64,000 nt of DNA from Hygrophila difformis (GCA_030278955.1 JAOANR010000006.1:13613974-13677973); one strand, 5' to 3'; shown: positions 1-11,540, numbered from the stretch's first letter. Notes: a model not told the origin generated them from the letters alone. Made by a program: numbers and translations.

Positions 1-485
1 AACAAGTTAATTGGATGTCATGCACTCATTTAAATTAATTTTTTTTAAATATATTTTTAAAATTTTAAAAAAAATATTTTTTTAGAAAAAATTTTGGAAA
101 ATTTCGGTCAAATTTCGGGAAATTTCGGATTTCGGGCGAAATTTCGATGGAAATTTTGCAAAAAAAATATTGCATGTGAAATTTTGCTTCGGGGTGTCCC
201 GAAACCCGAAATTTCGGTCGAAATTTCGGAAATTCCGGGGATATTTAAAACAATGGATATGGCTTTCTTATTGGCCTTTTTTAGAACGAAATTGATTATA
301 TATTTATAATTTAGATACGTATATTTATGATTTGGATATAGATTTTTTTTTTTTTACATTGAATTGATTATTTTTTTTCAGGGTGAAAGGATGACATTAG
401 TCTTTTATTCTAAAAATTATTGTGCATAGCATAAACTGATTACATCATCAGTGGTTGTATTCCAAAATTCTACATTAACGAACAT
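1..485. other. AT-rich intergenic DNA with a TTTCGG-rich cluster
   Basis: No gene is visible. Positions about 94-245 hold a cluster of short repeats built on AAATTTCGG and its complement CCGAAATTT, so the stretch is partly self-complementary. The remainder is AT-rich with poly-T tracts. It may be a decayed transposon terminus, but no target duplication was found. Confidence 0.5.
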
Positions 486-585
486 AAAGGGGAGGGATAT
501 GTGGTCGGGTAGGAATCGAACTCCCAACCATAAAGTGGGAAGTCGGGACAAACACTAGACGAACCAAGTCCTCATGCCAATTGGC
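486..585 (-). repeat. Possible tRNA-related SINE fragment
   Basis: Read on the minus strand, the stretch contains GGGAGTTCGATTCC, which resembles a pol III B box (GGTTCGANNCC). About 35 bases upstream lies a GACTTGG..CGTCTAG region that could be a weak A box. No poly(A)/poly(T) tail or target duplication was recognised, so this is only a candidate SINE head. Confidence 0.3.
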
Positions 586-1094
586 AATTTAGATTATGAA
601 TAAATAAGTTTGATAATAAATAAATAATAATTATTATAATTATTAGAACAAATCATACAATAAATATAGCATAAAATTGTTTAAAATTTATTACATACAG
701 TTTTTTAGGTGACTTTAATTCTCACTCATTTCTTCTTGTTATACTTGCCTTCAATCAATAATAAAAGTGATTAGGAAAAAAAAGTAAATATATAGTGTAG
801 TTAATGTTGTATGAAATTCCGCCCAACATACTCCTTTCACCATTTTCAAGATAGGGTGTTTATATTAGGGTGTCTATTTAGCACTATCCATTTTTAAAGT
901 GGGCGTTGCACATTCAATTCGGTGTTGGGTGGGAGTGTGAGAGAAATGGTTGAGTATATTAAATAAATGGGGTATATGGGAGGTTGCTTGCACCTCCCAC
1001 TTGGAAAGAACACACCATTGCATCTCCCACTTGGATATTCATTTTGGTGGAATTGGTGGAGGAGGAGACTAACGCGATTTCCACCACAATTGCT
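586..1094. other. AT-rich intergenic DNA, no gene seen
   Basis: No coding frame, RNA gene or repeat termini could be supported here. The sequence is AT-rich in the first half and more mixed towards 900-1090. Confidence 0.5.
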
Positions 1095-1784
1095 CTATAA
1101 ACTAGGGTCGGCAAAATATTCGAACCGATTCGTTGAACCGCTGAATCGAATCGAAATCGAACCGAATTTCCGGTTAACCGATGACCCCGGAGCAAATACA
1201 AATATCATATTTCAGTACTCGTCCGGTTCAAATACAAATACAAATACTTTAATTTTTTTCCCCGGTTAACCGAGCCGAACCGAATATATTTATTTTATTT
1301 TAAAAAGTTATATATTGTAAATATTATAGACATTTGATGGTATAAAATTATATAGATAATATATATCATTATTTATTTAATTATTTAAGTATATAATAAA
1401 ACAAATATAAAAAACTAAAGTGCTAATTATCAAAATATATCACCATAATTAATAAGCATATATTGATTTTTGTCTTTCAGAATACCCTATTATTAAAATA
1501 TACCTCTACACTACGATTTGTTACATATACTAACATATTTTGATTACATTGAAAAGAAACATTTGATTCCATAGTTATATATATATATATATTTTTTTTT
1601 CTGAGTATAATAACCTCGTCCGATCCTCTTAAAATGTATAATCAAGTTTTCATTTTTTAAATCTTTGAGTTTCGTAGATTTTTAAATATTCGAACCGAAT
1701 CGTTTAACCGCTAAATCTAATCGAAACCGAACCCCGGTTAACCGAGGACTCTGGTTACAAAACCGTGCCCACCCTGCTATAAAC
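1095..1784. mobile_element. Non-autonomous hAT element (MITE) with 8-bp TSD
   Basis: The element occupies 1103-1776 (674 bp) and is flanked by the perfect 8-bp duplication ctataaac at 1095-1102 and 1777-1784, the size expected for hAT. Terminal inverted repeats are TAGGGTCGGCA on the left and, read inward on the other strand, CAGGGTGGGCA on the right. The subterminal regions are full of CGAACCG/GGTTAACCG motifs. The left subterminal sequence, with GTTGAACCGCTGA, matches the left end of the transposase-bearing hAT at 12583, so this looks like an internal-deletion relative of that family. The interior is AT-rich and non-coding. Confidence 0.88.
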
Positions 1785-2018
1785 TAACCCGGATCGGAGG
1801 ACGTAAGCATGTGTTGTAGTGATGTCTCGTCGTCACTTTTAGTTATGTGTTGACTTCAATTGCTCTTTATAAAGTCACAAATTAACATAGGATGATGATA
1901 CTCTTAGTAATATACTATATCTATTTGCATTTTATAGTAATACTAATAATTTAAGTAGGTAATTTACTGCTTTCCGAAAAATGTAGGTAGTTTATTGACT
2001 GACAGCGATCAAAAGTTG
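1785..2018. other. Intergenic DNA, no gene seen
   Basis: Short AT-rich stretch between the hAT MITE and the Stowaway MITE. Nothing recognisable. Confidence 0.5.
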
Positions 2019-2282
2019 TACTCCCTCCGTTTTTTAAAAAATTTAACATTCCTGCATTTCACGTTATCCAATGCACATTTTTAATGCTTAATATCTCAAA
2101 TTGTGTAAAAGTAAAAATTTTTAAAAATTGATATTATAAAACTACGCGATTAGACGAATCTAACAAGATCCCACTTGACTGTGTTTTATCTTGTATAACT
2201 GTGTTAAAAATTTGAATCAAAGTTACTTAGTGAATAGTAACAACTATGCAAATGTTACAATTTTTAACAAACGGAGGGAGTA
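2019..2282. mobile_element. Stowaway-type MITE
   Basis: The 260-bp element at 2021-2280 begins CTCCCTCCGTTTTTTAAA and ends with ACGGAGGGAG. A TA dinucleotide on each side (2019-2020 and 2281-2282) is the Tc1/mariner Stowaway target duplication. Related copies lie at 34822 and 54333. Confidence 0.9.
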
Positions 2283-2728
2283 CTACATAGTGTGCAGATA
2301 GTGTGGTTAGCTGTAGGTGCAGAAATGATGAGAAGGGTAAATAAAATGATGTACTTTAATTTTCTGAAATAATGACATAAGAAAGTACTACAATATAGAC
2401 ATCACTTTATTCATAAAACATCATTTTTATACTTAGGGCATCATTCTGCAGGTGCATATGTCTGCACCCTAGCCATACCCATGCCAAACCATTAGAGAGG
2501 CGAGAATTCACAGAAGCAAAACAACTTGCAAGCCTTTTAACGAATTTCAGCAAATGGCAACAACTGATTATTGCCCATTCTGTCGTGTATCACCACATAT
2601 TGCTCTTCCATTTTCTATTTGGTCCAAATGAGCGGCTTCAAACCACACCATTCCAAATTGTAATTCACAGCTAATATAAGAAACCGATCGATCTTGGAAC
2701 ACAGAATCATCATCACAAAACATGACCG
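2283..2728. other. 3' flank of HAL3-like copy 1, no gene seen
   Basis: No frame is supported. The ends hold loosely complementary GGTGCAGAAATGATG and CATCATTCTGCAGGTGC segments about 110 bp apart, a possible small foldback, but no target duplication was identified. Confidence 0.45.
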
Positions 2729-3572
2729 CTACCTACCAGAAGTAGAAGTTGATTGCTGGCGAGAGTCCTCGAAGTGAAGTCGTACGGTTTGAAATATTAT
2801 CGACGGATCCGCCATTGCACCACCGCCATATTCTGTTCTCGGTCGAATAAGGGCCACTCCCAGATCTTCCAGCTCTACGAGTTGGCGCTCTGTAAAAGAG
2901 TTCCTCCACATCGCCGCATTCATGGATGGTGCCACAAACACCGGTTTCTCATAGTCCCATGACCGGACAATGCACGTTAGCAAGTTGTCACACAATCCAC
3001 CAGCAATTTATTCATTACAGAAACAGAGAATCATGTCAAAATCAATATGAGGAAACCATACCAGGAGGATGACAGCAAAAAGGATTTCTTATTTATGCAT
3101 CACTGATTATATATTGATTCCTCTGAGCAATCTTCTAGTACCCATACAATGAAAAATGACAAGGCTCCCAAAGCAAACAGCTCAAAGGATTTTATCAAGT
3201 CTGTACCTTCGCAAGTGTATTCGCAGACAAAGGTGCAATAACCAGAATATCAGCCCACCTTTGTAGCTCAATGTGCAGCACTCTATCACCAATATTTCTC
3301 TAAGAGCCCCATTCATGATTGTCAGTATAGAAACCTATATTCCCCGGAAGCGAAAGCCCCTTCATGAAATAGAGGGCTGTCTTGGTGGCTACAGCTTTTA
3401 CTTCTGCCCATTCTGCAAAACCGTAGCAAATTGTGGGAAATTGTGTGGCCGCCACACAACCGCTCGCTGCGAGCAGAATGCGTGGTTTTCTAGAAGTTTG
3501 ATGTACGCTCACGCTGATCATCGTGCTCGTGCTCGTGCTCGTGCTCGTGATGGCATGTTGTGTATTAGCCAT
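2729..3572 (-). pseudogene. HAL3-like (PPC decarboxylase family) copy 1, broken
   Basis: The plant HAL3/PPCDC family are FMN proteins that decarboxylate 4'-phosphopantothenoylcysteine in coenzyme A synthesis. Exon 1 runs 3572 to 3207 and exon 2 from 3007 to 2729, about 214 codons, the family's usual size. Visible are RKPRILLAASG (FMN-binding start of the fold), VLHIEL with the catalytic His, APLSANTLAK, and the PSMNAAMW form of the PAMNxxMW signature. Three defects are seen: a TAG at 3302-3300 where homologues have Trp; an intron acceptor AA instead of AG at 3009-3008; and absence of the KRLACGD-type flap with the catalytic Cys, replaced by a direct IRPRTEYGGGAMADP join. The N-terminal Thr-Ser run comes from an ACGAGC hexanucleotide repeat near 3518-3548. 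The family assignment is firm; loss of function is inferred. Confidence 0.85.
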
Positions 3573-4620
3573 TGCCTGTTTTTTTTCATTGTACAGAAAT
3601 CAACATGGATAGATCATATACCCACTACATGATGCATTAGCAAAAGTGTTGTATAAATGACATGTTTGAGTTGATGCATCCACAACAGACTTGCGAAATT
3701 GTTTATCTCTTTTTTTTGTAATTCATTCAGCTATCCTTCAAACTCCTCTGTTTAAATTTCAAGAGTTCTTGAGTAAAACATAATTCAGAAAACAACTCCC
3801 GAAGTAGCCATCACTCTTATCACTGCATCATATAGTAGCATTTTATACATACTGAAGTTATGGAGATTATAAAATCATATCAAAGATATTCAGTATTTTT
3901 AAGCGTTCAGGCCATTTAATTCAATAAAGACACACATTACTTCGTATAATAAGAATATGCATTATTTCACAAAGGCTAAATTCAAATAACATAACGTCAA
4001 AAAACGGGGGGGGGGGGGGGGGGAGTCCATTTCCTTTTTGGCAGGATATTGAAATGGTGATCGACGACTTCTTGAAAACGCGACGAGATAGATCGAAACT
4101 ATCGAATAAAGGGATATATATCAAAAAGGGTAAGGATCTTTCTTTCTCGATTCTTTACGGCCATTCAATTTGTTAGTATTTGCATATCGAAAACCTTAAT
4201 CTGCTATTAACTTCCATATATTAAAATCTCACAAAACTCAGTGCCTTCAAAATTCGATAAAAAGAGAGGCACCACAAACAAAACACGGGGCAGAGAAACA
4301 AAAAAAAAATGGTAAATAAAAAAATTGAAGCAAGAAATGTTCAGTTCAAAATGAGAAAGTTGCAGGAAACGAGAAGGAAACTTACGGCAGCAGGGTTGAT
4401 CGAAATCGGAAATGGGAAATGCAAGGAAACCGCCTGAGGGGGAAAACTGGTAGCGAGTAGTCCTTTGAAGTTTGAAATGATGAAAATGACTTCTTGTTTT
4501 TATAGTTTCCGCCTACCAAAGGGAAAAGGAGTGGATGAGTCAATCAGTCGTCCAAAAGGCCCAACTTTACTCTCAGTGAAGCCTTTGTGAATAAGCCCAT
4601 TATGAATTTAATAATACATA
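3573..4620 (-). promoter_or_regulatory. 5' leader, leader intron and promoter region of HAL3-like copy 1
   Basis: This segment is homologous, in inverted orientation, to 7120-7966 and partly to 11810-12475, which shows that the duplicated HAL3 unit included its promoter and 5' UTR. A TATA box (CTATAAAAA) lies at 4505-4497 on the minus strand and is preserved at 7289-7298 in the other copy. The 5' UTR start near 4430 carries CCTCAGGCGGTTTCC, shared by the copies. It is interrupted by the unrelated insert at about 4006-4160. Confidence 0.6.
4006..4160. other. Unrelated filler segment bordered by a G18 run
   Basis: An 18-base G run (4006-4023) is followed by about 135 bp that replaces the sequence present at this point in the other HAL3-like copies. 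On the plus strand the filler reads as an open frame of about 50 codons, including DFLKTRRDRSKLSNKG, ending in a stop near 4173. The style resembles organellar coding DNA, but I cannot identify the source. Confidence 0.35.
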
Positions 4621-5288
4621 CTCGAGTTTTTTTTTGTTTTTTATTATTATTTTTTTGTTTGTTTGTTTTGTTTTCTGATCCATTTCCTTGTGTTGGATTA
4701 ATTACAGGGATTTATGAATGAATTTATTTCAAGTCTTAAATCTCTTAAAATGAATAAAGAATTTTAAATTCATTCGGCAAATCTCCTTCAAAATTCTGAT
4801 CCATCAATTCAAACACAGCACCATAATAATTTCAATAAATTAAACTGCATTGTGATGAATAAAGGATTTATGATGAACGTTAATGCTTATGCTCTATAAT
4901 GATTCAGAGAATGCATTGTGAACCATTGTAATTATATTGATGCCATATTATTTGGTATTTTAAATTTTCTATTATTTTAAATTTAAGTTTTATTAGTAAA
5001 GTATATGTAATAATTATTATATTAAAAATTAATTGTATTGGTTATGAATCGATGAGCCATCAAACCAAAATTTCTAGACCTGCCACTGCCAACCATATTC
5101 ATTACAATATAAAAAGCGATCAAGGCAAATAACTTGCAAAGTTTAGACACCAAATTTTTACCAATGTTCATGAAGCAATTACTGCTCAATGCTCAACTTA
5201 TATTTGACTCGATGAACTTCAAACCACACACTACACAGATTTCATTTCATTCCCTGACATGAAGTAGCGTCGTGCTTGCAACATTGGA
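4621..5288 (-). other. 3' flank of HAL3-like copy 2
   Basis: No coding region. It matches, in reverse complement, the 3' flank of copy 5 (23317-23780 and 29265-29370), including the exact stretch into which the young Copia inserted there. The duplicated HAL3 unit therefore extends at least 500 bp past its stop codon. Confidence 0.6.
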
Positions 5289-6118
5289 TCATTTTTTAGC
5301 TAGCAGCCAGTCAGCCACACCAAGGACGAAGGATGGCTCGTACATGTAATGTACATATGCACATATGAAATCAGGATCAAACATCTTAACAGTACCGGCT
5401 GCTGAGGGTGGTGGGAATAGGATTGTGCTCACTCCAAAATCCTCCAGCGCTTTGAGTTGACGTTCAGTTAAAGAGTTGTGCCACATCAAAGGGTTCATGG
5501 ATGGTGCCACATACACCGGTTTCCTGTTTTTGTAGTCTCATTGCCGGACAATGGATGTCAGCAAGTCATCGCACAATCCGCCAGCAATCTACTTAGAGAA
5601 CCAGAGAATCCCCATCAAAAATTAATTGACATTTAACCCACCCCAAAATAAATGTACAGAAGATTCGATATTCACCTAATAATATATCAAGTCCTCTTTG
5701 AAAACTATAAGCAACAAACAATGAAAAACAACAAGACTGAAGCACCCAAATAGCACAAAGAATTTATACCTTGGCAAGTGTATTTGCAGACAAAGGTGCA
5801 ATGACCAAAAAATCAGCCCACTTTTTTAGCTCAACGTCAGTATTTACGGTCTGTATTCCAAGATGTCCACACATGCTCATCTGTATGAAGCACTACATTA
5901 TTGGGAAGAGCAGTTCTGCCTATGAAGTTGAGAGTTGTCTTGGTGGCTATAGCTTTTACATCAGCCCATTGAGCAATCTCAGAGCAAATGATGGGGAAAT
6001 TTTTGGCAGTTATACTTCCTGTTGCTGCAAGCAGAACATGAGGTTTTCTGTTTAGTTGATATGGATTCTTGGTTTTGCTCGTGCTTGGAGTGCTCTGAGG
6101 AGGCTGTGTATTTTCCAT
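5289..6118 (-). pseudogene. HAL3-like copy 2, broken
   Basis: Exon 1 runs 6118 to 5770 and exon 2 from 5588 to 5289, with a good GT donor and an AG acceptor. Motifs are RKPHVLLAATGS, WADVKAIATK, APLSANTLAK and PSMNPLMW. A net 5-bp loss after WNTDRKY (about 5840), compared with copy 5, shifts the frame and removes the HxEL active-site region. In exon 2 the Trp of the RxWDY motif is a TGA (5540-5538); copy 5 has the same change. The Cys flap is absent and replaced by FPPPSAAGTVKMFDP. Upstream to about 6400 lies leader-intron sequence shared with the other copies. Not expected to make a decarboxylase. Confidence 0.85.
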
Positions 6119-6483
6119 TGACTGTTTTCATTAAACAACAATACATGAATAAGTCATCATCAAGTATATAGTGCATCAACAAAAAAGTGTTGTATAAACT
6201 AACATAGTAGTATTGCAAAATGAGAGATCTCTACTCAAAACTCATTACAGTTATCCATCAAACTAAAGATTTTCACCAGTTTCAACTTTCAATAATTATT
6301 CAGTAAAACATCATTATGAAAATTAATCCAACACCCGGAGCACCTGTCTCACTAAATGTTCATGCTATTTAATTCAATCAAGAATGCACATTTTTTTAAA
6401 GGCTAACCAACATAAAAAAGTTGGTGTTGTGTGAGTGAATTATCATAGGTCCTCTATAGTGTGTGTGTTTGAGTGTCGCAATC
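6119..6483 (-). other. Leader intron remnant of copy 2 and junction to copy 3
   Basis: Positions 6119-6400 match the leader-intron region upstream of the other copies. From about 6405 to 6483 is a short unrelated junction sequence, after which copy 3 starts abruptly in the middle of its exon 1. Confidence 0.5.
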
Positions 6484-6990
6484 CTTTCCCAACAAGAGCT
6501 GTGTTGGTGGCTATAGCTGTTACATAAGCCCATTGAGAAATCTCATAGCAAAGGAAGTGGAAACTTTTCGCAGTAATACATCCGGTTGCTGCAAGCAGAA
6601 TCCGCGGTTTTCAGTTTTCTTGATGTGCATTCTGGGTTTGGCTCGTGCTTGGAGTGCAGAACTTGTGGCTATATTCCATTGACTGTTTACGTTAAACAGC
6701 AATACATGAATAAGTCATCAAGTAGTATTGCAAAACGATAGATCGCTACTCACAACTCATTACAGTTATCCATCAAACTAAAGTCTTTTTCTTAATAGTT
6801 TCAACTATCAAGAATTATTCAGTAAAACATAATTCGGAAAATTAATCCAACACTCGAAGCATTGGGCTCACTAACTGGTCATGCTATTTAATTCAATCAA
6901 GAATGCACATTATTTCACTCAGGCCAACCGTCAAATTACATTACATAAAAATAATAAAGTGAGAAACGAATAAAAGAAATGGGATCCTTT
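6484..6990 (-). pseudogene. HAL3-like copy 3, exon 1 fragment plus leader
   Basis: Only the first half of exon 1 is left (about 6684 down to 6490), giving KPRILLAATGC and EISQWAYVTAIATN in frame, cut off at the AT-NTAL segment. An in-frame TGA separates the start codon from KPRILL. Leader-intron sequence continues to 6990 and is the reverse complement of 7755-7966. The uninterrupted CCAAGCACGAGCC at about 6645 gives the empty site for the hAT insertion at 12583. Confidence 0.75.
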
Positions 6991-6999
6991 TTTACAACT

Positions 7000-7100
7000 T
7001 TTGAGCCATGGGTCTTTTATAAATTGAAATTTAATTGGAGGGGTCATTGACTCTAAATCCCCTCCCCCCCAAACAAAAAAAAAAAAAACAAAAAAAAAAC
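7000..7100 (+). mobile_element. 5'-truncated poly(A)-tailed retroposon
   Basis: About 70 bp containing GGAGGGGTCATTGACTC, then a C-run and an A-rich tail. The body matches the 3' ends of longer copies at 11060 (minus) and 30230-30316 (plus). Only the 3' end is present, with an A-rich tail, as expected of target-primed retroposition. No target duplication was established. Confidence 0.6.
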
Positions 7101-7119
7101 TCAAGGAAAAAGATTTATT

Positions 7120-7966
7120 ACTACTATAATCCCAAATCCATAATAGGCTTATTTACAAAGGCTTTATTAAGAGTATAGTTGGGCCCTTTGGGTGACTGAT
7201 TTATCATTTTTGCGTGCTTTTTAGGGGGTTTAGCTTTTGGATACTGTAAAGTGTGGATCCACTCCTTTTTCCATTTGGTGAGCGGAAATTATAAAAACAA
7301 GAAGCCATTTTCTCAGTTTTCCCCCCTCAGGCGGTTTCCTTGCATTTCCCATTTCCGATTTCGATCAACCCTCCAGAATTAGTTCTCTGCCGCCTAAGTT
7401 TCCTTCTCATTTCCTGCAAATTTCGTCTGGCACTTTCTCATTTTGAATTGAAGGTTTCTTGCTTCAATTTCTTTTCTTTTCCATTTCATTATTTTATTTT
7501 TTTTAGAACTGAGTGTTGTTGGTGGTGCCTCTCTTTTTATAACGCACGGGGTTTTGTGAGATTTTAATACATGTGAAAGGGAATGGTGGATTAATTTTTT
7601 CAATTCAATATATAGAACCTAAGAAATTGAGTGGCCATTAACGCACTGGGTTTTTGATCCATATGCCTTCTTTTTTGGTAGCATCGATCCACCTCGGTAA
7701 GATTTCAGGAAGCACTAAAGCTTGCCCAGATATTGGGTAAAAATACATCAGAGTTCTTTTATTCGTTTCTCACTTTATTATTTTTATGTAATGTAATTTG
7801 ACGTTTGGCCTGAGTGAAATAATATGCATTCTTGATTGAATTAAATAGCATGAACAGTTAGTGAGACGGGTGCTCCGGGTGTTGGATTACTTTTCAGAAT
7901 GATGTTTTACTGAATAACTCTTGAAAGTTGAAACTGGTGAAAATCTTTAGTTTGATGGATAACTGG
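7120..7966 (+). pseudogene. HAL3-like copy, promoter and leader only
   Basis: Plus-strand copy of the HAL3 unit's promoter, 5' UTR and leader intron, nearly the mirror image of 3573-4620 and 6700-6990. A TATA box (TTATAAAAAC) lies at 7289-7298, followed about 45 bp later by CCCCTCAGGCGGTTTCC. The copy stops at GGATAACTG (about 7965), where the Copia LTR begins. No coding exon follows. Confidence 0.6.
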
Positions 7967-8446
7967 TGGTAGTGCAAACCATATATCATTCAGGCGGTAG
8001 AACCGACAATGTATTAGTTAGGCGGCATGGCTGACCATATAACTAACAAGTGCACCAAAAACTTAACAAACCAAGGGTTAACCGAGAGACTTAAACAAAT
8101 ATAACACTTTTATAAATACAAAACACAATTACCAGAGATTTCACTACTCACACCTTATCACTCCTCAACTCTCAACTCACACCTCTATACTTCACTCAAC
8201 TCTCCACTCTTCACCACACACTCAACTCACCACTTCTCTACACTCATTACAAATGAAGAGCCTCACCCCTATTTATAGAGTGGGCAAGAGTTCTAGAGTA
8301 TTTTAAAAATATTCTTAAATAATACTAATCTAAATTATTCTAAACATTTCTATAAATAATTCTACACACCCCAATTTCTCTAATATTCTATAATATTCTT
8401 TTAGTCTCACTAATAACTTCTTTTAATTTTGCATTGATCTCTAACA
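7967..8446 (-). mobile_element. 3' LTR of truncated Copia element
   Basis: On the minus strand the LTR starts TGTTAGAGATC at 8446, directly after the polypurine tract GAAGGGGAG. It contains a TATA box (TCTATAAATAG, 8279-8269). The other end is placed at about 7967, where homology to the HAL3 leader ceases; that edge is uncertain by a few bases because the second LTR is missing. Confidence 0.7.
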
Positions 8447-11058
8447 CTCCCCTTCAATGCAAAATTCCTTCCATGATTGATTTGCAGATTATTCCGAGTG
8501 CTTCTCTGAATTTTTCGAACTTGGATTTACTTAAACTCTTCGTGAAGATGTCTGCAACTTGTTCATCTATTTTTGTTGGCACCATCTCGGTCTCTCATTC
8601 TAGCACTTTTTCGCGAACATAGTGATAGTGCACTTCTATATGTTTTGTCCTTGCATGGAAGACTGGATTCTCTGCTAAACGTATGGCTGATAGATTATCA
8701 CAGAAAAGTTTTACTTGATAATTTGTTGGTTGATGAAGATCTTCCATTAGTCGCTTCAACCAAGTGCTTTTTTGTGTTGCCGATGTTGCCGATCGATATT
8801 CCGCTTCGGTGCTTGACAACGATATTGTGGGTTTGTCTCTTTCTACACCATGATACTGCTCCCGATCCAAGATTAAACAAATACCCAGTTGTCGACCGTT
8901 CGCGTATCATAGTCTCCAGCATAATCGGCATCGCAATATCCTGTCACATGGCATTCCGTTGTTTTCTTATATAAAATGCCAAAATCAATGGTGCATTTAA
9001 CATAGATGAGGGTTCTTTGGTTTGCTCATGTATCGACTAGCCACTCCAACTGCATACGCTATGTCAGGTCGACTTAGCCTGAGATATATAAGACTTCCGA
9101 CCAACTGTCGATACATGGTAACATCTTCTAAACTTTTCCCATCATCCGTTCGCAATTTTTCAATATGGTCCATAGGAGTTGCGATGGGCTTGCAGTTAAG
9201 CATTCCATACTTCTGCAAAGATCCCGGGCATATTTCTGTTGTCCTAGAAATAAGCCTTCACTTGTCTGCTCTACTTCGAGTCCAAGAAAATGTTTGAGTT
9301 TTCCAAGCTCCTTCATATGAAATCTGATGAAGAGATTTTCCCTTGTTCTGTGGATCTCCTCGCCATAATCTCCCGTGATGATTAAGTCATCGACATATAC
9401 TAATATTATGGCTAACTTTCCTTGATCTTCTTTCACAAATAAACTTGAATCGGAGGAGCAACTGTAAAACCACTTTGTATCAAAAACTCACCCCTTCCCG
9501 TACTATGCTCTTGGAGCCTACTTCAAGCCAAAGAGTGCATTCTTCAATTTGTAGACATACTCGGGACAGGTCTTGCTCTCAAAGCCTCTTGGTTGCTCCA
9601 TATAAATGCTCTTGTCAAGTTCTCCATGTAGGAAGGCATTCTTGAAATCCATCTGCCATAACTTCCAAGACTTGCTAGCCGCCAAAGCTAGTATGACTCG
9701 AATTGTTGTGATCTTTGCCACCGGGCTAAATGTTTCTTCATAATCTAGCCCATATTGTTGAGAAAAACCTCGAGCAAAAAGTCAAGCCTAAACCTTTCAA
9801 TGGAGCCGTCTGGTCGAGTCTTCACCTTGTACACCCATCAACAAGATATTGGCTTCACATCTTTTGGTTTGGGAACTAAGTCCCATGTTTGATTTTCTTC
9901 CAATGCTTTGATTTCCTCTTCCATGGCTTTCTGCCACTCTTGGCTCTGCGCTGCTTCTTCATAACTACCAGGCTCAATAGATGTAGATCCATTCACTAGG
10001 GCAGTACTGGCATACCTTGGATTAGGTTGTCTTAGCCTTGTCGACCTTCGTAATTTTGTTCGTCTGCTTCGTTTCTGCTGGGAGAGAACTCATCGGATGC
10101 ACATTGATGTATACCGGTCTTCCATGGACTCTTATCTTTGGTGGATCGTCTTTCTCCTTCTTTACTCAAATCCGATGTATGCTCTTCATCTTCTTCTTTT
10201 TCTTCTGGATCATCCTCTAAGCCATGGGATTCTGGGAGCTCGACCTTTTCAGGTGTCCACCACGAAGAAGCTTCATCAAACACCACATTTCTGGAAGTAT
10301 GACACTTTCCAGTAGTTGGATCACAACATCTCGATCATTTTCTTGAGTCATCATAGCCGACAAAAATGCATCGAATGGCCTTCTTAACAAATTTGCTCCG
10401 TAGGTGATCTGGCACGAAGACGTAGCATACGCATCCAAATACCTTGAAATGACCGACGGTTGGTTTAATCCTCCATAGCTTCTCGTACCGAGAAACAAAT
10501 CCCAGATTTGCTTGTGGAAGCCTGTTGATCACTATGATGCCGTCCTCATACATTCAGCCCAAAATCTTCCTGGAACATTTTTAGCATTGAGCATGCTTCG
10601 ACATGTTTCTGCAAGGTGACGATTCTTGCGCTCCGCTACTCCATTTTGTTGTGGAGTATTAGGGCAGCTGAGTTGTCGTCTGATCTTGTGCTTCTTAAGG
10701 TAGGCATTGAACCCAGTCAAAAAATATTCTCTCCCTTTATCCGTGCGTAGGCACTGAATTTTCTCTATGAGTTCACTTTCTATCTTCTCCTTAAACTCTT
10801 TGAACTTCATAAAGGTCTCCGACTTCTCCTTCATAAAGTAGACCCACACATACCTTGAGTAGTCATCAATGAATGTTACCATATACTTCATACCTCCAAT
10901 TGATGCTTGTTTTATCGGGCCAAAAACATCTGAGTGTATGAGCTCCAATGGTGTCTTGGAACGATGCTCCGACTCTTTGAATGGAAATTGATGAGCTTTG
11001 CCAAATTGACATCCGGTACATACGGTATTTGTGATGATATCATGTTTCGTGATGCTTG
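8447..11058 (-). mobile_element. Truncated Ty1/Copia element, decayed pol
   Basis: Minus-strand fragments occur in Copia order. They are: the tail of the gag-pre-integrase region (about 10950-11040, frame [11 protein letters not shown]); integrase core (10948-10532, with [24 protein letters not shown] and NGVAERKN); the integrase C-terminal region (about 10553-10217); RT (9721-9128, with WQMDFKNAFLHGEL and [11 protein letters not shown]); and RNase H (9218-8595, with SRPDIAYAVG, SSTEAEYRS and TKHIEVHYH). Several frameshifts and stops separate them. The 5' LTR, gag and protease are missing; the element ends where the poly(A) retroposon at 11060 begins. Non-functional, and older than the 23.8-kb Copia. 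Confidence 0.88.
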
Positions 11059-11059
11059 T

Positions 11060-11540
11060 TTTTTTTTTGAGGGAAATTTAGAGTCAATGACCCCTCCAAT
11101 TTAATTTCAATTTAGAAAAGGCCCATGGCACAAAAGTTATAAAAAAGGACCCCTTACCAAGTTTGACTTCTGTTTAGTAGCCCACATGACTTCCTTAATC
11201 CCATTAAAAATAAATACGGTCATTAATTCAAACAACAGAAACCAATAGCGGGAGAAAGAGAGAGAAGAGGACAAGCAAAGTGAAGGATCGTTCGGAGTGA
11301 GGGAACGAACAGTTCCAACGAAATCAAGGAGGCTTACGAAGACGATCGAAATAAAAGAACAAAGAAGGAGAGAAAGGAAGCCCTAGAAGAAGAAAGAAAA
11401 GCTACGGTCGAAATCCGTGGAGGAGAACGAAGCGGAAGTTTTTTATTTGTTTTGAAGTGTATTTCCTACGTACACTATTTGACGCAACAATGGCACCGAG
11501 TAGAAAAACCGAGGTGTGGGACTTATTTGATTTGTGTACC
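11060..11540 (-). repeat. Poly(A)-tailed dispersed repeat, copy A
   Basis: Read on the minus strand, this repeat begins near 11540 with CCCACACCTCGG, continues through a purine/pyrimidine-biased section, and ends in GACTCTAAATTTCCC followed by an A-tail (the T-run at about 11060-11070). It matches 29838-30316 in the opposite orientation over nearly its whole length, and 7000-7090 over its 3' end. The tail and variable 5' length suggest a non-LTR retroposon or retroposed transcript. No protein frame is seen. Confidence 0.65.
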
